Origin: Tetradesmus obliquus
Taxonomy: Eukaryota > Chlorophyta > Chlorophyceae > Sphaeropleales > Scenedesmaceae
Length of the DNA stretch: 64,000 nucleotides
Reading direction: 5' to 3'
NCBI GenBank assembly: GCA_030272155.1
Contig: CP126205.1
Span: 3,088,501 to 3,152,500 of the forward strand
Shown here: one piece after another, positions 42,858 to 55,269 of the stretch
Layout: every line of letters starts with the position of its first letter
Position numbering within the stretch: the stretch's first letter is position 1
The notes under the pieces: generated by a model
What the model was told of the DNA's origin: nothing
Databases searched by the model: none
Seen by the model: only the letters and a program-made list of their open reading frames with translations
Program-made: the position numbers and the translations under genes

Positions 42858-44118
42858 TGCTGAAGACTGGCCAATCCTTTTGTGCTGCTGACTGGGCAGC
42901 CTGTACGAATTGAATGATTGCTTTGCGCATACAGCAAGGTGGGTATCAACAGCCTTGTGATAGTTCCTGCAGGAGGCTACTGATGAGGTCTGCTGGTTTA
43001 ATGAGGTATGACAAGGTTGTCGGCTTGGTGGTGTGCTACTGTAGCTGCCAGCTCGACTGGTGGCGTTCACGTCAGGTGCTGTATGAAATCACCGAATGCA
43101 TGAGTTGACAAGGGGATCATTAGAAACCATTTTACTTGTGACAGCTGACATGATAGCAGCGTTTGTGCTGCAGGATTGTGTGCAGCTCTTGTTTTGTAGT
43201 CGCAAGTTAGCATAGGCCCTACCGTGATTACTGGCCCTACCGTGGTTTATGCATGTGGCTTGCATGCATGATGATGTCCTGCCAATGCTTGCTGGCATCA
43301 TCAGCATTGATCGCACAACAGTATGTTGTAGTTTCTGCCGTGACCTTGCACCCCTGTCATACTTGGTGACTGCTGGCCCTTAACCTGCAGCTGTGATCGT
43401 GTTCGGTTTCTTGCTTCCCATCTTAGCCTGTTTGGGCGCACAGCTCCTGCATCTGCATGGGTGCAGTGACGCGGGAAGGTGGCATCATTGGCCCCGCCCG
43501 TTAGCTGTGAAGCAGCGTTGACAGCAGTGTTTGCCGACTGTGTTGATTTTCATGCAAACAAACGACTCTAGCAGGTACGTGGCACATAACTACATGTGCA
43601 GGATATTGTATCATGTGCCATTTGCTGGTCGCACTGCTGTTGTGGAGGGCCATAGTGCTGTTGATCTACAGTAAGCTTGCTCAGCACGCACTGGACCCCA
43701 GGCAGCACGATTCCGCGTCATTGTCTCGGCCCAACATGATTTGAGCTCCATAGGATTGCACGCTGTCGAGCTCAGGCACTGCAATCACGTAAGGGTTTGA
43801 GTCAAACTGAATGTGACTGTCATCCAGGTGTCACCGGCCTGTGCGGTTCAATGCTCTTCGCAGCTTCTTCGTTTTATAACGAGCACATAAGCTGGTTGTT
43901 TCGACTGGAGCACGTAATGTTTGGCGAATACGTCAATGAGAAAACCAAAGGAACCTGCTGCACGACGCGAACACAAGACGTGTTGAGGAAGCGTTAAAAC
44001 AGCGAAGAAACAAGCGTTGTAACTCAGTAAGCACAATTGTCAAATTCGTGGGTCAGCTGCAGCTGCTGCCTAGTTGCAGCACAGGGAGCACAGGCAGTGC
44101 TCGCAAGGGAAGGCCACA
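42858..44118. other. intergenic, nothing assigned
   Basis: About 1.26 kb containing the 3' UTR of the PLD-like gene and the upstream region of the next gene. No coding exon was supported. Short repeated phrases (CCCTACCGTG twice near 43216-43245) are present. Confidence 0.5.
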
Positions 44119-45803
44119 ATGGCAGGAGCCGGAGAATTCAAGCGCATCTGCTTATGGAGCTTCTGGGTGGCGAATCTAGTGAGCGTCTCAGCAACAGCGA
44201 TGCCCTGCACGGCATCTGCTGCTGTGTGGTACCAGCAATACACAAGGAACGTGCTGTCACAACCTAATGCCATTCCTCTTTTGATGACATCATGCAGCTG
44301 GTGGACGCCGTGTACGTCATCATGGCTTGGGCAACAGCCGCAAACCTGGCTAATGTAAGCTGCCAGGGTCCATCTGCGATACTATACCCACGGCTGCATT
44401 ATAGTTTGTACAACCACAGCTGTACTGTGTTCCCCCCACAACTGTGCAGGCATCATGTGAGCAGAATGCTTTGCTAGGATGGAGCAGTGCGTCCAACCAC
44501 TAGGTGTCACCAAAACGAATGGTTGAATGTGGTCTTCTTTGTCTTCATGCTGTGCAGGCCTCTGGGAACTTGCACATAGCGACATGGAAGGATGCCACAG
44601 CAACAGCACGCAGCTTCATCAGCAACAACATCTGGCGCGCGCCCATTGCAGCATGTGCTCTTGGAGGCTTGATGGTGGTTCTGTTTAACTTGCTGAGCTG
44701 CATCGTGCTCATCAGGCAAGCAACACCAGTAGTCAGAAGCAGCTGTGCGTCTTGTGCAGCTCCTGTGTATGCTGCAACTGCCACTGGCTTGGTGTTCAGC
44801 TTAGCATGACATACCAGCTGCTGGTAGCTGCGGTTACTCCTTCTGCAGCTTACAGCAGGTTCAGGTGCTATCGGTGCCACTGTGCCGCAAAAGGCAGCGT
44901 CCTGCAACTGGAAAACTGCAGCGTGCCAGTGAGCAACGCGGCTGTGACTCGCCTGCGCATGAGCGCCTCAACATAAGCACAACAGTCCATTGCATATTAC
45001 AGATGACACTGACCGAATGACTTGCACGCTTGTCTGCTTGCAGGAAGTCCATTGCCAAGACTGGGGCGGGCTTTGGGTATGGCTTCATTGTTGCCTGGGC
45101 CTTTGTCATGAGCTTCTTCAACCTGCTGTGTGGCCTCATCTTAGAGGGCTTCAAGAGCACCGTGGAGACACAGCTGACCACAGGTGGGTGGACAGCAATG
45201 TTACACACCAACAGGCTTATTTGCAGTAGCATGTCAGCATGTCCTGCAAGCTGCCATGTAGTTATGTTACGGCAATGATGAGCCTCATCCTGGCGGGCTT
45301 CAACGCCACAGACGAGCCGCACACTAGCAGCTGGTCAAAGGTCAGCTCAGTGCTGTTGAACCTAGCTCATGAGCGCGTCACGCGCAGTAGGGTAGTTGTA
45401 CTGTCCATTTGCTGCCAGCTGTTGGACCTTGCCTTAGAAGCTGCTGCCCGACCCTTCTGGCTATTGATTTGCGACAACATGTTATCTGTTGGTGTGGTTT
45501 GCACTTAGAGCAAGCTGCCGGTGAGGTGGGGTGCCGTTGCGCACCGCAGTAAGACGTCTCTGGATATAACATAAGAGATTTGGTGCTCAAGGGTGTGCAG
45601 TGTGTTTTACGGTGCTCACTCTCCTTTTCTGGTCTCAGACCTGTGTTCAACCTGTTGTGGCTCATGCCATCCAAGATGGTGCCAGGACCCACATGTAACT
45701 ATCCTCTCTCAAAAAAGGTCAGCAAGCCAAATCGCTGCGGTGTTAGCTTTCTGCAAGCGCCTGGATGCAGCAGTCCTGCTTGGCTAACTTGCTCAGCTGG
45801 TTC

Positions 45804-45836
<33 letters not shown>

Positions 45837-46365
45837 TGCTGCGTGTACCTGTGCAGAGGCTGGGTGGACCAGCATCATGACTGGCGCCTACAAGGCCACC
45901 TACATCTTCGGCTACATCGTCTGCGTCATGTTCATGCTGTTCTTCCTGACGCTGCTGCTCATGCAAGGCGCGGTCACCAAGGAGATTGGCATCTGTAAGT
46001 GGAGAGCTTGGTGCTGTGCATCTGTAGCTGAAACTTGCTATAAGAGCTTGCCTCTCAACATGCTGCCTGTGACACCTGCATGCGTAGTGGTAGTGAGTGT
46101 ACATCAGACACTGCAAACAGACCAATCATGGGTCCATCACCATCTGTGTTCGACCATCAGGCTTGACATGCTCAACCAGCAAGTCTAGCGTGCAGCTATC
46201 CGCTGAATCCATGCAAGCGGCATCTGCTGCATGCTGTAGCGTGTTGACTATGACTGTATTTGGCTTGGCAATGCAGACGACCAGATGCAGCAGCAGAAGC
46301 GCTTCCTGGAGATGAACGCTCTGGCAGCAGGCACCATCAACCCTTTGCAGTCAGGGCCCATTTGA
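44119..46365 (+). CDS. unrecognised four-TM membrane protein
   Basis: Six exons join in phase: 44119-44178, 44298-44354, 44558-44715, 45044-45183, 45857-45994, 46277-46365 (TGA); 213 residues. The order is a short N-terminus (MAGAGEFKRICLW), a hydrophobic segment around LVDAVYVIMAWATAANLA, a soluble stretch (NLHIATWKDATATARSFISNN), then three strong membrane spans: APIAACALGGLMVVLFNLLS, YGFIVAWAFVMSFFNLLCG and ATYIFGYIVCVMFMLFFLTL. A Gln-rich cytosolic tail follows (YDQMQQQKRFLEMNALA). I do not recognise the family; the layout is tetraspan-like. The third intron (44716-45043) uses a GC donor (CAG then GCAAGC). A decayed copy of the exon 4 end (LILAGFNAT versus LILEGFKST) lies at 45275-45345. 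An alternative exon at 45640-45718 was considered but does not keep phase as well. Confidence 0.75.
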
Positions 46366-47565
46366 GCAGGGCAGGCAGTGAATGTTACAGCAGGGGCACA
46401 TAGGTTTTGCCTGGCACTTTGCTGGGTGGAATGCAGCTGGTGCTTGTGTCAGCAAACGAGACGGTGAAGCAGCAGCAGCGTGCCCTGCTGTAGTGCTATG
46501 TTCATGTGCAGTGCTTGGCGTGTTGCCGGCGCTGCCGGCGGTCGTTTGTGTGGTAAACCAAGCAGCTGCTTTACAACAAACAACTTTCATTGCATCATTG
46601 TGGTGTGTTGCTGCAGCATGGGCTGGTATCACAGCTCCCGCTGCAGCATGGGCTGGTATGGTGGGCCACATAGGTCTGGCCCAGAATCCAGGCGTAAGGT
46701 ATGGTGCAGATGAGTCAGGCAGCAGTGTTCAACTGTGTCCAGCAGGCCTTGCAATCGCTGCTGTGACAAATTCAATAGCTTGCAGTAGCAATCACATCAT
46801 GTGATGCACCAGTGGTGTATAGTTTTTTGTCCTGATTGTTTATCGCCCAACAGTAGGCTTTGTGAAACCGCTGCCGCAGCAGTGTGGCCAGGGGGCTCAC
46901 TGGCAGCGGTCAAGTGCACTCGCCGCAACTTGAAGTGCACGTATGTTCAAGGAGCACGCCTGTATCACTACGCAGGCAGTTGCCACTGTGGCTGTTCACC
47001 AACCGTATCATGAGCGATGCTGCAAGAGCTTGTTGGCCTAGCAGAGCAGCATGCATGCTGCCGGTGCGGCTATGGACGCCCTGGTAAGCTTTCAGAGGCT
47101 GCAAAGCTTCGAGCTCTAAGCAGTTTTACTCAGCAGTTTAGCAATGCTGCTGACCTAGCAGGCAGAAGTCCCACAGCCCCAGCCCTCTACCATATCGGCA
47201 CGTCTCATACCCCTAACAGCTCTGCCATAGGCTTACTTACAAGTATGTAATATCCGAGCAGTCGTCTCAGCATGAAAGCATTCACATAGCAGCAGTGATG
47301 AACGGTCAAGGGAAGTTCACAGGGCGTCACAAGTGCGACTAGAGTATGCATTGCTTTGTTGTTCGTGCCGTTGTTGATGTTAATCTTTAGAACTATGTTT
47401 ACATGCAGGCAGTGTCCTTTGACTCCAGCCTCGGTTATCACTGGCCATTACCTAGTGATTAGTCTGCACTACCGACTCCCATACATAGCGAGAACACACC
47501 AAGGGAGCAGCGTCGCAAGTTATCCAATCAAACTATCATGACGCATCCATGCTGAGCGCGTTGAC
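46366..47565. other. intergenic between two plus-strand genes
   Basis: 1.2 kb, with the 3' flank of the four-TM gene and upstream region of the SulP gene. A short imperfect tandem repeat (GCAGCATGGGCTGGTAT) occurs twice at about 46613-46660. No gene was seen. Confidence 0.5.
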
Positions 47566-48973
47566 ATGGCAATGAATTATGGCAGAGTTGCTTCGGTGCT
47601 TTCGAACGACCCGCTGCGATTTTCCTTTCCACGCAAACAGGAATCATCTGCATGTGAGGAGTGGTCACGTTTCAAGTCATGGCTTCAGGCCAAGCGGCGC
47701 AGGTGCGAGCAGCAAGCTGTCGCAGCATGTCTGCAGTGTGACAGCAGCAGCAACTACGTGTACGGCTGTTGCGGGCGGTTTTGCCTTGCTGTTACCCTCG
47801 CCGGCACAATCCGCAATTATGGAACGATCCATGGTGCTTGAGGAGTGCAGCAGCTCGAGATATGTCGGTGTGTAGTCACCGTGCTGTTGTAGCCTATCAC
47901 TGCACGCTGTACTGCCAACCAAGTGCATGTATCCCAACAGCACCAAAGCACCTGCAGTTTGTGATCAAGCTGCCAATCAACCCCATTTGTCGCTCTGCTG
48001 TTCAGGTCTGCACAGCAGCGTGCGAGTTGGGGGTGGCTGGAGTATGTAGCGCTGCTGCTGCCGTGTGTGAGCTGGCTGCGCTCATACAGCATCAAGCGAA
48101 ACCTGCTGGTGAGCGTGCATCCTTCCTTCCTTCCTTCCTTCATGCATCCTTCTTTCCCCCTTGATAGCTGAGCAGCCACCATACCGCGTCTGTAGCTGAC
48201 AGATTCAACATCCAGCAAGTGACTGCCACAGCTGACTTAGCACGCAGCACACAAACAGGCAGCCCGTTTGGCACCACCACCAGTACTACTGGTGGTTCAC
48301 ATTCTAGTAGAATGTGCCCACACCAATCATGCATGTCCTGCGACTGCTTGCACTGCTGCTGCAGTTTGGTGTGCTAGCAGGCATTGCTGTGTCCTCCTTC
48401 AGCACCGCTGCACAGCAGAATGTATGTGTACTCACATAATGTGTTTGTGTGTGCTGCTGCAGTTTGATGTGCTGGCAGGCATTGCTGTTGCCTTCACCAT
48501 CGTGCCGCAGTCCATCAGCTATGCAGCAATCACAGGAGTGCCGGCACACATGGGGCTCTATGGGGCCTTCCTGCCCGTGATCATGTATGCAGGTGGGTGT
48601 ATGATTATGACAATCAGCAGGCGAGTGTGCAGCATTGCTGCCTTGACGCCCTGCTGTAGAATTCAACAGAGTGTGTACTAGGTTGGTTCATGGTGGAATT
48701 TGTGTGTGTTTGAAGACGTACACGACACTGCCGCATTACAGCAGACTGCAGAAAGGGTGCAGCAGAGCTTCAAGGGTGCAAACAGAGCAGTAGCAGCAGC
48801 AGCAGCAGCAGCAGCAGCAAACCATGACATAGTGACCGGCAACCGCACTCTGCAGAGCAGCACACAAAATAACAGCAGCAACGCATGCCATGCGTTTATA
48901 AGTCACACAGAGCTTGCCACCTTGGAATATACTGATGAAATGCTGCCTGCCTGCCTGCCTGCCTGCCTGCCCG

Positions 48974-49024
<51 letters not shown>

Positions 49025-50517
49025 TCCACAGTCTTTGGCAGCAGCAGGCAGCTTGGGGTAGGTCCTGTGGCAGTCACGTCAGGGCTGATTTACAGCGGCC
49101 TCGCATCCCACATGGATACACAAGTCGTCAACCCAAACACCCTGTGGGGCCAGAGCAAGTGGCAGCGCAGGTGCACACAGGCAGCACTCGCTGCACAGCG
49201 GTTGCTGTCACATTGCTTACATGTTTATTGACTCAACGATTGGATGTGGATCTATACAGTCCTGTGACAAAGTTTAAACTACTACTAGTAGTACTGGTTA
49301 GTTTGTACTACTACTAGTAGTACTAGTGGAGAGCGTACGAGCAACACCCTGTTGCTGTGGACAAGCACGCCAGCATACACCGTGCCAGCTCTGCTGTTGC
49401 ACACATCCACGCTGCAAGCACACACATCATCAGCAACCCTGCGGCGCCTGAGCAGGTGGCAGCACAGGTGCGCCACAGACAACAAATGTGAAGATTGCAG
49501 CCGGGGCAATATGTGGATACACTGCTCTGTTGCACTGTAACTTACATGCTTGTGCACGATGCAGCATCTGTTACACTACCAGGCTAGTCACTTGGCACGC
49601 TGGTAGCTATGCTGCCGTCTCACTGTCCCTGAAAACACTTTGCTGCCTTCTGCTGCCCTCTGCTGCCTTCTTCTGTCTTCTGCTGTCTTCCGCTGTCTCC
49701 TGTGCTATCTGCACACTGCCTGCCTGCCATTGTTTTGTTCAGGCTGCATACAACCGGGCAGTCATCCAGCTGGCTTTCCTTGTGGCCTGCATATACACAG
49801 CAGTGGGCATGCTGCGGCTGGGGTTTATCATCCGCTTTTTGGGACACTCTGTTATAACAGGCTTCACATCCGGCGCAGCCATCGTGATTGGAGCGGGGCA
49901 GATCAAGTACATTTTGGGTGTGTCTTATAAGAGCCAGCACACGCTGCAGGTGCGCACGTGTGGTTGTTATGTTCTAATTGTTGCTTGTTATGTTGCTTTG
50001 TCATGCTGCATTGCTTGTTTGCTCAAGTCCCGTTTCTGCCCGGTCACACGCAGTGCATTCAAATCAAAGCTTATGAGAGTGCGCTACCAAAGTAGTATGC
50101 TGTAGTAAGATGCAGAGACAGTAGTGTGACAAGTGTTGGCGTGTGTCTTGCCTTACTCTGCTGTGCTTGTTTCCTTTGCACCTGTAGGGTGAGGCTCGCA
50201 ACATCATTCGGCAGCTGTCAGCAGGGAACTTTGTGTGGCAGGAGTTTGCCATGGGCTGCGCAATGGTGCTGCTGCTGCTGGGGCTGAAAGCGGCCACCAG
50301 GCGGTGAGAAAGCAGATGCGTGAGAAAGTAAATGCGTCGCAATGTTCAGGAGCACAAGTGATGGCCTTGGTAGCTCCTGTCTTTGCTGCATGAAGTTTTA
50401 CTGCCATGACAGCATACAGCAGATTATGCACACTGCATGTCGAGGTATTCCCACCATCTGCTGGTCCTTATCAGCTCGCCTGCGCCTGTATTGCCTGCTG
50501 CTGTTGCCGCCGCCGCC

Positions 50518-50550
<33 letters not shown>

Positions 50551-50858
50551 TGCTGCAAAGCAGTGTTCTTGAAGGCGCTAGGGCCTTTCTTTGCATGCTG
50601 CATTGGCATTGCTGTGGTGGCTGCTGCTGGTTGGGCTGATGGCAGGGGGCCCATCAAAATAGTGAAGCACATACACCAGGGTAAGAGGTCTACACTGCAG
50701 CTTCACCACACCCATTGTCTGGACCCTGCTGACATGTGTAGGACAGATAGCCTCGTGCACAACCTGCAGCAGCAGAGGCAGCACTATTGTGCAGCAATGC
50801 ATGTGGTGTGGTATGCTAGTGGTACGTTGTGCCCATTCAGCAGCCGAGCTGGTCGCTC

Positions 50859-50910
<52 letters not shown>

Positions 50911-50972
50911 CATGGGCAGAGGAAACATTGCTGAAAAAGCAGCATCACAGTGGCGGCCAACAACACAGCAGC

Positions 50973-51020
<48 letters not shown>

Positions 51021-54000
51021 CCACCACCACCACCACCATGCGCCGCTGGTGGCTTTGCACATAGCTATCAAGACATCAGCATGATGAGTGCAGTGGAAGG
51101 CTTCCTTGTGGTTAGCTGTTTGTGGCAACATCCAGATTGTATGTCGACTTTGCTTTGGTGAGGTGCATTTGTTTGCAGGCCACTCAATAGTTAGGTGCCA
51201 GTCCCGACCTGGTATGCGTAGTGTGCCAGCTGGTTACTGCTGATGCGACACTAACACCAATGTGTTTTTGGCACTGGCTGTCCGTCATTCCTGTAGGTCT
51301 GCCTCACTTCACCGCTAACCAGTGGGTGAGTTACAAAGCAAAGCTCGTGCAACAAGCTGTGACTTGCAATTAACCTTCACTCCTGAATAAAGAGGGTGGT
51401 GGTTGCACGGCCCAGGAAATGTGTTGAAAAGAAAGTTAGGACAAGCCGCAAATCAGATGCGTGCTCACTTTGTCTGAAGCAGATCCGCGCACTACAAGAG
51501 GAAGCCGCACAAGGCGTATGCATGCAGGCTCTTGGCTTGTGTGCTGCTGTTGCCCCACGTGTTGCCGGCACCATCCATTGTGTGGACCACACCCAGCGGA
51601 GTTCGTCGCTACCCCAGGCTGCTGCTGCTGCTGCTGCTGCTGGTGCAGGCACCCATTGAGAGCCCGGGGCTGGGAGTGCTGCTGCCCCTGGCTGCCATCA
51701 TTGCTGCTGTCGACATGCTGGAGTCGACAAGCATTGCACGGGCACTGGCCTGCAAGAATGGATATGAACTGAGGTACAACAGGGAAATCGTGGCGCTGGG
51801 AATTGCCAACTTTGCGGGTGAGCCACGACACTGTCCTGACGACAGTAATGGCGGACGTTACATGCCCTGCAATGATGCAGCAACGGCAGCAGCAGCAGCA
51901 GCATCAGAAGCAGCAGCAGCTGTAAGCATGCCGGCTGCAGCACCTAATGTATATGACACCAACCGCAGGTGCCATGTTCAACATCTGAAGCACGACAATG
52001 CAGCTTTAGTCATGGGGAGTGAGTGAGTGACTACCCAGGCAGCTCTGCAGCTCCTGGGTAAGTTAAGGCTAAGAGGGTGTGTGTGGCCAGGGGCGTCGCC
52101 CCTGGGCTCCACACCCTCTACCCGTCCACTTGTGCCCTAGGGCACAAGCGGGGCATATCGTTTGCGTGCGCTCATCTAAAGCGTGGCCTTTTGCGGTGGT
52201 CTGGTTCGCCGGTACCGTGCTGTCGTTTCTTTGCAGGGTTCGAGTTCGGCTGTGCTGGTCTTGTGCCAGTACATTTCCTTGCTGCCATCATGATTGCCTT
52301 ACGTTGCCTCCATATCTTCTGCATGTTGGTCACTGCTGAGAAGTGCAGCCTCTTTGCCAGTGCTGCTAATCGTGGTCCTTCTACCCCTAGTTGGTGTTCA
52401 ATTGTGCTTCGACTAAAGGCTGCGCTCGCCGGGAATTGCATCGCATGGGGTATTGGCTGCCCAAATTGCATGTAACCGACATGCTTGCTATGCTGCAATG
52501 CCGTCTTGCGCTGTGCCATTCACCGCAGGTGCCATGTTTGGCAGTTACACCACCACTGGCAGCTTCAGCCGCAGCGCCATCAACGACAGTTGCCGGGTAT
52601 TGGCTACCCAAACTGCATGTGGCTGACACGCTTGCTATGCTGCCATGATTTGCCGTTCACCACACCGCAGGTGCCATGTTTGGCAGTTACACCACCACTG
52701 GCAGCTTCAGCCGCAGTGCCATCAACGACAGCTGCGGGGCCAAAACCCAGCTGGCAGGGTTCATAACTGGCCTGCTGGTGATGGCCGTGCTGCTGTTCCT
52801 GACGCCGATCTTTGCGCTTATGCCATACAACACAATGGCTGCAATCATCATAGTAGGAGGTACGCACAGAGAGCAAGCTGCAGCTGCACAGCAGTAGCAC
52901 TGTATGAAGAGCTACAGTGTGCATGCAGGTCACACATGACAAGCACAATGCAACGTATTGCATACTCACCTGGCCAAAAATGGTGTCCCCCAGCAAAGCT
53001 GCATTGTGGTGACCACTCAAGCAACAGTAGTAGGTTGCTGCTGCCGGCATACTGCTTTGGCCCGGCTGGCATTGGTCGGCTGGCATTCGCCAGGCCCTTG
53101 CCGAGATGACACCTGCACATTTCTGTTGTGATGTGGATGTGCTTTCAATCATATCCATAGGCAGACTTGGCAGCAGCCAGTCTCGAAGAAAGTGCAATGA
53201 CTCAAGGACACGACTTTAATGAATTTGAGTATCCGGGGCCACGGCTGTTTTGCCCTGCTGCGCCCTTGCTTTCCCTGTGCAGTTTCACAGCTGGTGGAGG
53301 TGAGAGTGGCGTTGGAGTTGCTGCGGGTGAGTACTGCTGCAGTACAACTGCATTGTGGCAGCGGTACATCTTCAGTACAACTGTCATACAACTGTCATAC
53401 AACTGACATACAGCTGCAGTAATAATGCAATAAATCTGCACGCCAGATTCAGTACAGATGCAGTACAACGGCGCGAGAGTGTGCGTAGATGTACATCACT
53501 GTGCCTGCACATGTGCGAATAGAAACCCATATCCTTACAGATTTACTTGCTCTATTTGTTGCAGGTGAACCTGCGTGACTTTGCAGTGTGGCTCACCGCC
53601 TTTGCTGTCACAACTTTTGCTGGCGTGGAGCTGGGCCTCATGAGCAGCATCGGCCTCTCACTGGCCATCCTCATTCTTGATACAGCCTTCCCTCAAGTCT
53701 CACTGCTGGGCCGCGTCCCCAAAACCAACACGTACCGGCCGATCCTGCCGGCAGATTGTGATCTGGGTGAGTAGCGTGCTGCGGTGTGACATTGTGATCT
53801 GGTTTGCGTTACTGCAGCGCTGCTGTGCCCTGATCCCTCTGCATGTCGTGATGCAGGCTCCTACAGCTTTTGCTGACGGTCTGCGAGCTGTGGCTACAAC
53901 TGAAACAATGTTACATTCCTTTCCGGTATAGGTGCGGGATCAGCTGGGCTTCAGAGGACGGAGAGCTGCAGACGACCCGCAGTGACGACACCGGGGGTTG

Positions 54001-54826
54001 TGGCGTTGCGGCTTGATGCTCCGCTGCTGTTCATCAATGTGATCGCCTTTGAGGAGCAAATGCAGCGCCATGTGAAGGATGCAGAGGACGTCGCGCGCGC
54101 CACAGGCGGTGAGTGCACAAAACAATTGACCGGCACGAAACATTTGACTGGCTGCTGCTGCAAAAATTTGACTGGCTGCAAAATATGACTGGCTGCAAAA
54201 CCCAGCTAGCTGAAGCCAGACCGCACCTCAGGTGGCTTGCATCAGGTTCCTAGGTTTTGCGGATTGTTATTTTTGTCTGTGAAGTACAAGACTCCCAGTG
54301 ATGGCCTTGATGCTGGACTCAAGTGCGGTGACGCCCTATGACAGCGGCTGCATCGACCGTGAACTCTGCCGTGAACTGCAGGCCCTGGTGTGAAGATCCT
54401 GGTGCTGGACCTGAGTGCAGCGACGCGCAGTGACAGCAGCGGCGCCCACATGCTGAGGGACATGGCCGCTGCCTGGAAGGCCCGGGGCGTGCAGCTGGTG
54501 CTGTGCAACCCCAACAGCCAGGTGTGAACAGCACTGCACAACCAAGCACATGTTGCAGGTTGCACGTGATTATGGAGAGTCCATGGCATGTGTCTCCTAT
54601 CTATACAGGCTGCTGTGGTTGTGAGAACGCAGCTGGTGCTGTGCAACCCCAACAGCTGTGTGTAGAGCCAGGTGCGACAAACAACACCTCATACACTCCG
54701 GAGTGTCAGCATCACCGTAAGTTTGCGCCGGATGAACACATTGGTACTACACATGCCATGGTGCTCACGTGAGCCGCTTGCTGAGCAGGAACCTGTGCTT
54801 TGTGTGTACCGCTGTACTGCCAAATG

Positions 54827-54898
<72 letters not shown>

Positions 54899-55126
54899 AG
54901 ATTACGCAGCTGCTGGAGCGCACAGACATCTACAGTGTTCTGCCGCGGCAGTGGGTCTTTGTGCACGTGCACGACGGCATGCGAGCTGCAGCAGCAGCCA
55001 TGCACGCAGTTGGCTGCACAGATGCAGCATGTGCAGCAGCTGCTGCAGGCGAGCCAGGTCTGCTGCCAGGGGCCGGCTTGACAAAAATGGCATCCATACA
55101 TGAAAGCTCACGCGAGCCAAGGGGCA

Positions 55127-55179
<53 letters not shown>

Positions 55180-55269
55180 GTGAGCATTGAGATGGCCGGC
55201 AGCAATGACTGCACGGATCAAGCCAGCCATGACAGCATGAATGGCATCGACAAGAAGAATGGGAAGTAA
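47566..55269 (+). CDS. SulP/SLC26-type sulfate (anion) transporter with STAS domain
   Basis: About 760 residues in some 15 exons: 47566-47702, 48006-48108, 48463-48592, 49032-about 49170/49180, 49743-49949, 50188-50303, 50550-50680, 51297-51325, 51649-51817, 52671-52859, 53283-53326, 53565-53766, 53932-54108, 54382-54521, 54901-55269 (TAA). It should import sulfate across the plasma membrane. Family landmarks: the N-terminal helix signature [69 protein letters not shown], and [13 protein letters not shown] (sulfate-site helix). The C-terminal STAS domain holds [25 protein letters not shown] and [14 protein letters not shown]. The tail carries a polyQ run from CAG repeats. All junctions are in phase except 49170/49743. 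There the family block NPN..PEQVAAQ is out of frame by one, and a GC donor after 49180 would restore phase. An echo at 49412-49466 keeps the family frame. Confidence 0.9.
48363..48420 (+). repeat. copy of the SulP exon 3 acceptor edge
   Basis: The acceptor CTGCTGCAG plus the first about 40 nt of exon 3 (FDVLAGIAV) recurs about 90 nt upstream of the used copy at 48463, with several substitutions. Confidence 0.85.
48949..49022 (+). repeat. (TGCC)n microsatellite forming the polypyrimidine tract of an acceptor
   Basis: About 18 units of TGCC/CTGC run directly into TTCCACAG, the acceptor of the SulP exon at 49032. A (TTCC)n run lies at 48120-48142 in the preceding intron. Confidence 0.9.
50862..51021 (+). 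repeat. two sense-strand (CAG)n runs in a SulP intron
   Basis: (CAG)14 at about 50862-50903 and (CAG)15 at about 50976-51020, the latter followed by (CAC)n. They sit mid-intron and in the opposite orientation to the acceptor-linked (CTG)n runs. Confidence 0.9.
52073..52148. repeat. GC-rich hairpin plus 20-bp perfect palindrome
   Basis: 52074-52120 forms an imperfect stem around GGGGCGTCGCCCC. It is followed at 52129-52148 by a perfect palindrome, CTTGTGCCCTAGGGCACAAG. Both lie in a SulP intron and look like a short palindromic insertion. Confidence 0.75.
52525..52600 (+). repeat. copy of the SulP exon 10 acceptor edge
   Basis: The ACCGCAG acceptor plus about 65 nt of exon ([20 protein letters not shown]) occurs here and again at 52671, where the exon continues. 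The copies are nearly identical, with a period of about 141 nt. Confidence 0.92.
54250..54350 (+). repeat. decayed copy of the STAS exon start (SulP)
   Basis: A diverged version of the start of exon 54382-54521 ([15 protein letters not shown] region) lies just upstream of it. A donor-side fragment of the same exon (QLVLCNPNS) is at 54630-54662. Confidence 0.7.
54829..54900 (+). repeat. (CTG)n run abutting the last SulP acceptor
   Basis: About 23 CTG units end in CTGCAG, the acceptor for the last exon at 54901, leaving no other pyrimidine tract between. A polyQ-encoding (CAG)16 run lies inside that exon at about 55131-55178. Confidence 0.92.

Noticed and set aside
45640-45718. Additional exon in the four-TM gene (PVFNLLWLMPSKM)
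   Set aside because: Including it in the phase set by the previous exon gives a Cys-rich unlikely peptide, whereas skipping it joins the neighbouring exons cleanly.
49278-49327. Repeated ACTACTAGTAGT palindromes as a transposon end
   Set aside because: Two short near-palindromes without a duplicated target or a partner end; may be chance simple sequence.
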